Shown here piece after piece: positions 60,078 to 64,000 of a stretch of 64,000 bases of DNA. How positions within the stretch are numbered: position 1 is the stretch's first letter; each line of letters opens with the position of its first letter. The notes beneath the pieces were generated by a model. The model searched no databases and was not told where the DNA came from. It saw nothing but the letters and a program-made list of their open reading frames with translations. This stretch comes from Tautonia sp040717455. Its GTDB lineage: Bacteria > Planctomycetota > Planctomycetia > Isosphaerales > Isosphaeraceae. The translations under genes and the position numbers were made by a program. The DNA lies in NCBI RefSeq assembly GCF_040717455.1, contig NZ_JBFEFH010000001.1:434001-498000 (forward strand), in the 5' to 3' direction.

Positions 60078-63000
60078 TCAGCGGTCCCGAGGGATCAGTC
60101 GGCCGAGCCACGAGGATCTCGAGACGCCTTCGTCCCGAGGGGCATCCTCCCGTCTTCCGATCCTGGGAGGAGGGATGTCCTCCGCCCGGCCGGTCGCCGG
60201 GATCGGTTGGCCCGGCAGGGGAGGCAGCCCGGCGAGGGAAGCCGGCAGCGGGACCGGGCTCCGTCCGGGTCCATCGACCCCTTCCCCCTCGAGGGTGGCC
60301 AACGGCTTGGTGGGCGACCCAACTGCCGTCGTCTTCTTCGGGGTGATGGTGAATAATGTCTTCACCTTCAACGGCGTGCTCAATTCCTTCTCCGTGCCCA
60401 GCCCCGAGACGACAATCTTGGTGGAGTCAAGCCCTGGGACTGACTGCTCGGGGGTCCAGAGTTTGGACTCCTTGAGTTGCTCGAACAGCTTCCGGGTCCA
60501 CGCCTCCAGTTCATTCCCCGAAATCACGTAGTCGCCTTTGCTGGAGTCGAACTGTGCGGTGGCGGTGATGCTCGGGAAGAGGAGCCCCTTCTTCGGATCG
60601 AAAGGGTAGGTGAAGGTTACCTTCACGGTGGTGGGAGGGTCGCTCACCAGCGGGACGAGGTCGATCCGGATCGGGTTCGAGGCCCCGACGGAATCCGGGA
60701 CCAGATTCTCGTTCTCGTCAAGCTTGCCGGTAATCGTCAGGTCCGTGGTCTCGAGCTTGAAGCCGATGGGGGGGGTGAATGGGGGCGGGGCGGACTCCGG
60801 GTTAATCTCGACGATCAGGTGGTTGGAGATGCCGTTCGGGGTGGCGACGTGGATGTCGAACGCCTGGACGCCGTATTTCGTCCGGATCGGCATCGCTTCG
60901 GGGGGGATGGTGATGCGGAGGACGTTGCGGCTGATGAGGTCACCTGCGCCGGGGATAGTCACGCCGCCGGCAATTACCTCCATGTCGACGATGCCGAAGT
61001 TCGTCCCCAGGATGAAGATCGACGATGGATTGCCGTGAATCGGGGGCTCGCCATACCACGCCAGCAGGCGGGGCGCGAGCTTCGAGGAGTCCGAAGAGAA
61101 GATCTCCGAGCCGCTCAGATCGCCCTCGAAGGGCAGCTTGGAGTAGTGAGTCTGCATCGGGAGGAGGGCTTCGAGCTGGGTGATCCGGTCATCCAGGCGT
61201 GCCAGCTCTTCCGGCCGATAAAGGTGGCTGTCGATCACATTGGGCAATCCGTTACGGGCGATCTGGACCTTGCGGCTCAGGTCGACCATGTCGACCGTGT
61301 CCAGCTCCTGGTCGGCGAGCATGCCGGCGAGGTCGAACCAATTGGCGGTCGTCGTGAAGCGGACCCCTGGAATGAAGTTCGGCATCACAATGAGGGCAAC
61401 ACACTCACGGGGGCCGGGCTCGATCCGGCGAGTTTTCAGATCGTAGTTCGGTGGGGGGCCGTTGAAGAGCAGGGTGTTGAGGAACCGCTGTGGGTTACTC
61501 TCGGTGGGCGGAGTCTGGATCCTCGGGTAGAAGCGCCACCCGAAGGTCGTGTCTCCGGCCCCGAATCCGACTGCCGTCCGGTTCAGACCGATGGTCGCTA
61601 GATCGCGCTCAAGGAGACGAGCGTAGCTCGTTAGGTTCTCGAATTCGATTTGCCCAGTCGCGACTCCGAGAGCAAATGCCAGCTGGAGCTGAGTGCGAAT
61701 GCTGTAGAGATCCAGCTCGTTCTGCTGCTCGACGGCAGGGTCGAGCGAGAAGACGTGGATCGGCCACTTCTGGGCGACGTAGGTGTTGAACGCCTCACGC
61801 TCCTCCAGCGACGGGTCGAACGCGTGAAAGGTGAAGTGGTCGAGCGTGTCGCAGGCGAGGCCGGCCCGCTGGGCGACCACCATCATGTCGTGCTTGAGCT
61901 GCCGATCGATCAGGACCGACTGGACCATCAGACCGTAAGCGAGGACGTCGATGACGAGAGAGAACTGCTTCTCGGCGGTCCGCTCCTCGGTCACGTTCCG
62001 GGAGGATCGCAGTGCCTTCAGCCAGCTCTGCCGGTGCACCTGCAGGGCGCCGTAGTCCCGGGCCAGGACAAGGCCGCCGATATTCTCGAAGACGTCCGGC
62101 TGGAAGAGAGGATTGCCCCTGATCGCCTGCTCCCGCATGTAACGGTGCGCGTACCGGAGATCCCGGAAGAGGGAGGAGAACGTCGATGGGTCGTGGGGGA
62201 ACAAGTGGTCCCGCTCTGTTTTGAGGTAATCTACGAGCACTAGGAGGTTGTCGATCCCGTAGATGTCTTCCACCTCGCTCGGAGACAGAATCCCGGTGGG
62301 GGCGGAAGAGCCCGGATCGACACTAGCTTGGGCGGCCCTGATCTGAGAGGCCCGGACGTCCCGCGAATCGGCTGACGGAGCCGTCCTGGTAGACCCGGTC
62401 AACGCCTCCTCTTCTGATTCCTCGGTCTGCTTTTTCTTCAGTTCGTCCGATTCGATCTCTTGCAGGAGGCTGTTCAGCACGTCGGTCAGCTGATAGGCCG
62501 TGTCGAGGATGACGACATTGCCGAAGGTCGTCGGCAGGATGTCAGGTGTGAGGTGTTGGGTGGCGTTGACGGTGACGACCGCCCCCTTACCACGCCGAGA
62601 GTCGGGGCCTGGGAGCAGGGAGACGGGCATCCGGACCAGATAGAGGCCATAGCCGGGCAGGTCGACGAGGTCGTCCCCCTCATTGAGCCGGCGGATCTGG
62701 TTCAAATGATCGAGGTATCGCTTTTTCTGGTCGAGGACGACCGTGGGCTCCAGCCCGATCCCCGGTTGGTCGAAACCGGCGAGACTGCTACCGAGCGTGG
62801 CATTCTCCCCGATGAAATTGGTGAGGCTCGACGGCGTCAGGAATCCGGTTGCAGAGATTCCACCACCCTCCGCATCTCTGGTGAAGATGCTATTTGCGAG
62901 GAAATTCCCGGTCGGGTTGGTTGGGCTACTGGGTGGCTCGACCAACTGGACATTCTCGCTGTCCTCGACGGTGGTCGTTTTCGTCCCGATGCCCGCCCTC

Positions 63001-63374
63001 AAGATCGAGCTGCTCATCAGGGAGGCGGCATCGGCTCGGCGCTGAAAGCTCTGCAGGCGGAGCTGGAACTGATCGAGCTCCTTATCCATCTCGTCCTCGA
63101 ACTCCTGCCGATGATTCGTCAGGCGGTTCTGACCGTAGACGTCCGGTGATTTCACCGCGATCTTCCCCTCGTCGAAGAGCTCCTTATCGAGATCGTCGAT
63201 CAGCTTCGCGAGGTCGCGGACGGTGATAGCTCCCGGGTGGGTCGGGATCGAGTGCTCGGGCTTCCGATGGAACTTGTGCAAAAATCCCTGGGCCGAGGAT
63301 TCCACGGCCGGGATAGCTAGCATAATGATCAGGACCCCGATCAATCTCACACGAGGATTGCCCTTACTGTGCAT
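60078..63374 (-). CDS. Large secreted protein of unknown function, 1,098 aa
   Basis: Signal peptide to about residue 29 (ESSAQG). Residues about 45-120 are helical (DLAKLIDDLDKELFDEGK). The middle is long, without known motifs, and contains repeated LDxxY-type helices. Near residue 765 a segment reading ILGTNFGIVDMEVIAGG through NVLRITIPPEAMP resembles an IPT/TIG-like Ig fold, followed by a second beta region and a Pro-rich end. No cysteine pattern or catalytic motif. It precedes the S8 protease gene in the same direction and could be a surface or scaffold protein. Confidence 0.75.
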   Translation of the reverse strand: MHSKGNPRVRLIGVLIIMLAIPAVESSAQGFLHKFHRKPEHSIPTHPGAITVRDLAKLIDDLDKELFDEGKIAVKSPDVYGQNRLTNHRQEFEDEMDKELDQFQLRLQSFQRRADAASLMSSSILRAGIGTKTTTVEDSENVQLVEPPSSPTNPTGNFLANSIFTRDAEGGGISATGFLTPSSLTNFIGENATLGSSLAGFDQPGIGLEPTVVLDQKKRYLDHLNQIRRLNEGDDLVDLPGYGLYLVRMPVSLLPGPDSRRGKGAVVTVNATQHLTPDILPTTFGNVVILDTAYQLTDVLNSLLQEIESDELKKKQTEESEEEALTGSTRTAPSADSRDVRASQIRAAQASVDPGSSAPTGILSPSEVEDIYGIDNLLVLVDYLKTERDHLFPHDPSTFSSLFRDLRYAHRYMREQAIRGNPLFQPDVFENIGGLVLARDYGALQVHRQSWLKALRSSRNVTEERTAEKQFSLVIDVLAYGLMVQSVLIDRQLKHDMMVVAQRAGLACDTLDHFTFHAFDPSLEEREAFNTYVAQKWPIHVFSLDPAVEQQNELDLYSIRTQLQLAFALGVATGQIEFENLTSYARLLERDLATIGLNRTAVGFGAGDTTFGWRFYPRIQTPPTESNPQRFLNTLLFNGPPPNYDLKTRRIEPGPRECVALIVMPNFIPGVRFTTTANWFDLAGMLADQELDTVDMVDLSRKVQIARNGLPNVIDSHLYRPEELARLDDRITQLEALLPMQTHYSKLPFEGDLSGSEIFSSDSSKLAPRLLAWYGEPPIHGNPSSIFILGTNFGIVDMEVIAGGVTIPGAGDLISRNVLRITIPPEAMPIRTKYGVQAFDIHVATPNGISNHLIVEINPESAPPPFTPPIGFKLETTDLTITGKLDENENLVPDSVGASNPIRIDLVPLVSDPPTTVKVTFTYPFDPKKGLLFPSITATAQFDSSKGDYVISGNELEAWTRKLFEQLKESKLWTPEQSVPGLDSTKIVVSGLGTEKELSTPLKVKTLFTITPKKTTAVGSPTKPLATLEGEGVDGPGRSPVPLPASLAGLPPLPGQPIPATGRAEDIPPPRIGRREDAPRDEGVSRSSWLGRLIPRDR

Positions 63375-63598
63375 CGCATCCCCCCACTACTGGAAGACCC
63401 ATCCGAGGATCGGAATCGACCCGATGAGTTAGATCGTCCAGTTCGTGCCGATGCTGCAGGTAAAAGAACCTCCGGGCGGACCCGAGACACTGCTTTCACT
63501 CCAGATTCGGATCCAAGGTGAGCGAAAGAAGGACCGCCAGCGACCTTCGTGGCGGTCCCAGGGCAGGACGGCGTTGACAGCAGGGGGATCGCGACGCG
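63375..63598. other. Gap between the two last minus-strand genes
   Basis: 224 bases before the 1,098-aa gene, following the stop codon of the gene that enters from the right edge. No gene or clear hairpin is seen; the promoter of the large gene would be expected here. Confidence 0.3.
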
Positions 63599-64000
63599 TC
63601 AGCCTCGTCGATCGACCCGGAAAATCGGGCGCCTTGCGGACATAAGGCCAGCCGAATCGAGAGGAATTCGGCCCAGGAAGCGGAACAATGGGGCCTCGAA
63701 GAGACCGCCCGGGACGCCGTTCCCGGAAGGGAGTCGGCCGTGGAACTCGCCGTCCAGCGGGTTGCCGGCGAGGTCGCGGATGTTGCTGCTCAAGATCCGG
63801 AGCCGATGTGGGAATGGGGCCCCGCGGGTCTGGGCGGGGAGCTCGAGGATGACAGCCAGGGGGTCGGAGGGCAGCGGCCTCACCTGGAGGGGCTCTGAGA
63901 CCGTCCTCGGGAGCGATCGAACCAGTGGGGGACCGATCAGGTTGAAGTTCCGTACATCGAGGATCTCCGACCGGCTGAGTCCGCTGACCTCGTCCTGGAA
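63599..64000 (-). CDS. C-terminal part of a surface protein (start outside window)
   Basis: The frame is open from the window edge to a stop at 63599, giving the last 133 residues. The sequence includes LSSNIRDLAGNPLDGEFHGR and PSGNGVPGG, a pattern seen in Ig-like SbsA/Big-type domains of long planctomycete extracellular proteins. Only the C-terminus is visible, so nothing can be said about the rest. It points in the same direction as the other minus-arm genes. Confidence 0.55.
   Translation of the reverse strand, partial: FQDEVSGLSRSEILDVRNFNLIGPPLVRSLPRTVSEPLQVRPLPSDPLAVILELPAQTRGAPFPHRLRILSSNIRDLAGNPLDGEFHGRLPSGNGVPGGLFEAPLFRFLGRIPLDSAGLMSARRPIFRVDRRG

Overview
The window is GC-rich bacterial DNA from a planctomycete, probably an Isosphaeraceae-like lineage; the phylum is well supported and the family is inference. 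Phylum-level evidence is a planctomycete-type cytochrome/DUF1549/DUF1553 protein paired with a DUF1501 protein, a second DUF1501 protein, many secreted proteins of unknown function, an LpxB gene and sparse short operons.

Layout. 1-4.7 kb: a PIG-L deacetylase (cut by the window edge), a secreted unknown, a membrane-anchored Gln-rich coiled-coil protein and a tiny basic protein, closed by a perfect 21-bp hairpin. 4.8-11.5 kb: a minus-strand iron-sulfur assembly operon sufR-sufC-sufB-sufD-rhodanese-sufE-sufT. No cysteine desulfurase (sufS) is present, and a rhodanese stands between sufD and sufE. A palindrome overlaps a candidate -10 box in front of sufR. 12-19.3 kb: an S24/LexA-fold regulator without catalytic residues, two Fis/NtrC-type AAA+ regulators (one without GAFTGA), lpxB and a ComM/YifB ATPase. 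19.4-36.5 kb: scattered housekeeping and hypothetical genes: hydrolase, DUF4432, DksA-type zinc finger protein, HtrA protease, trpD, rhomboid plus GNAT, STAS, DapA-like lyase, gluzincin, cysteine-synthase-like enzyme, MobA-like transferase, repeat lipoprotein, DUF1501. 36.7-43 kb: an acyltransferase-like membrane protein and a PSD1-DUF1501-NHL cluster.

43.4-47 kb is an insertion hot spot. tadA and tRNA-Ser(CGA) are followed immediately by an intact IS701-like element with 17-bp inverted ends and CTAG on both sides. The hairpin that probably terminated the tRNA transcript now lies beyond the element. A decayed IS3-family copy follows.

47.3-64 kb is the most unusual part: secreted genes in two converging arms. 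The plus arm holds a Tat-exported, plant-polyphenol-oxidase-like tyrosinase, an HEIGH metalloprotease with Ig-like domains, a membrane-anchored subtilase, and a copper amine oxidase split into an N-domain protein and a catalytic-domain protein whose cofactor motif reads NYR instead of NY(D/E). The minus arm holds a second subtilase, a 1,098-residue secreted protein, a small secreted protein and the end of another surface protein. I suggest an extracytoplasmic copper/quinone oxidation system with its own processing proteases; this is inference from gene content and order.
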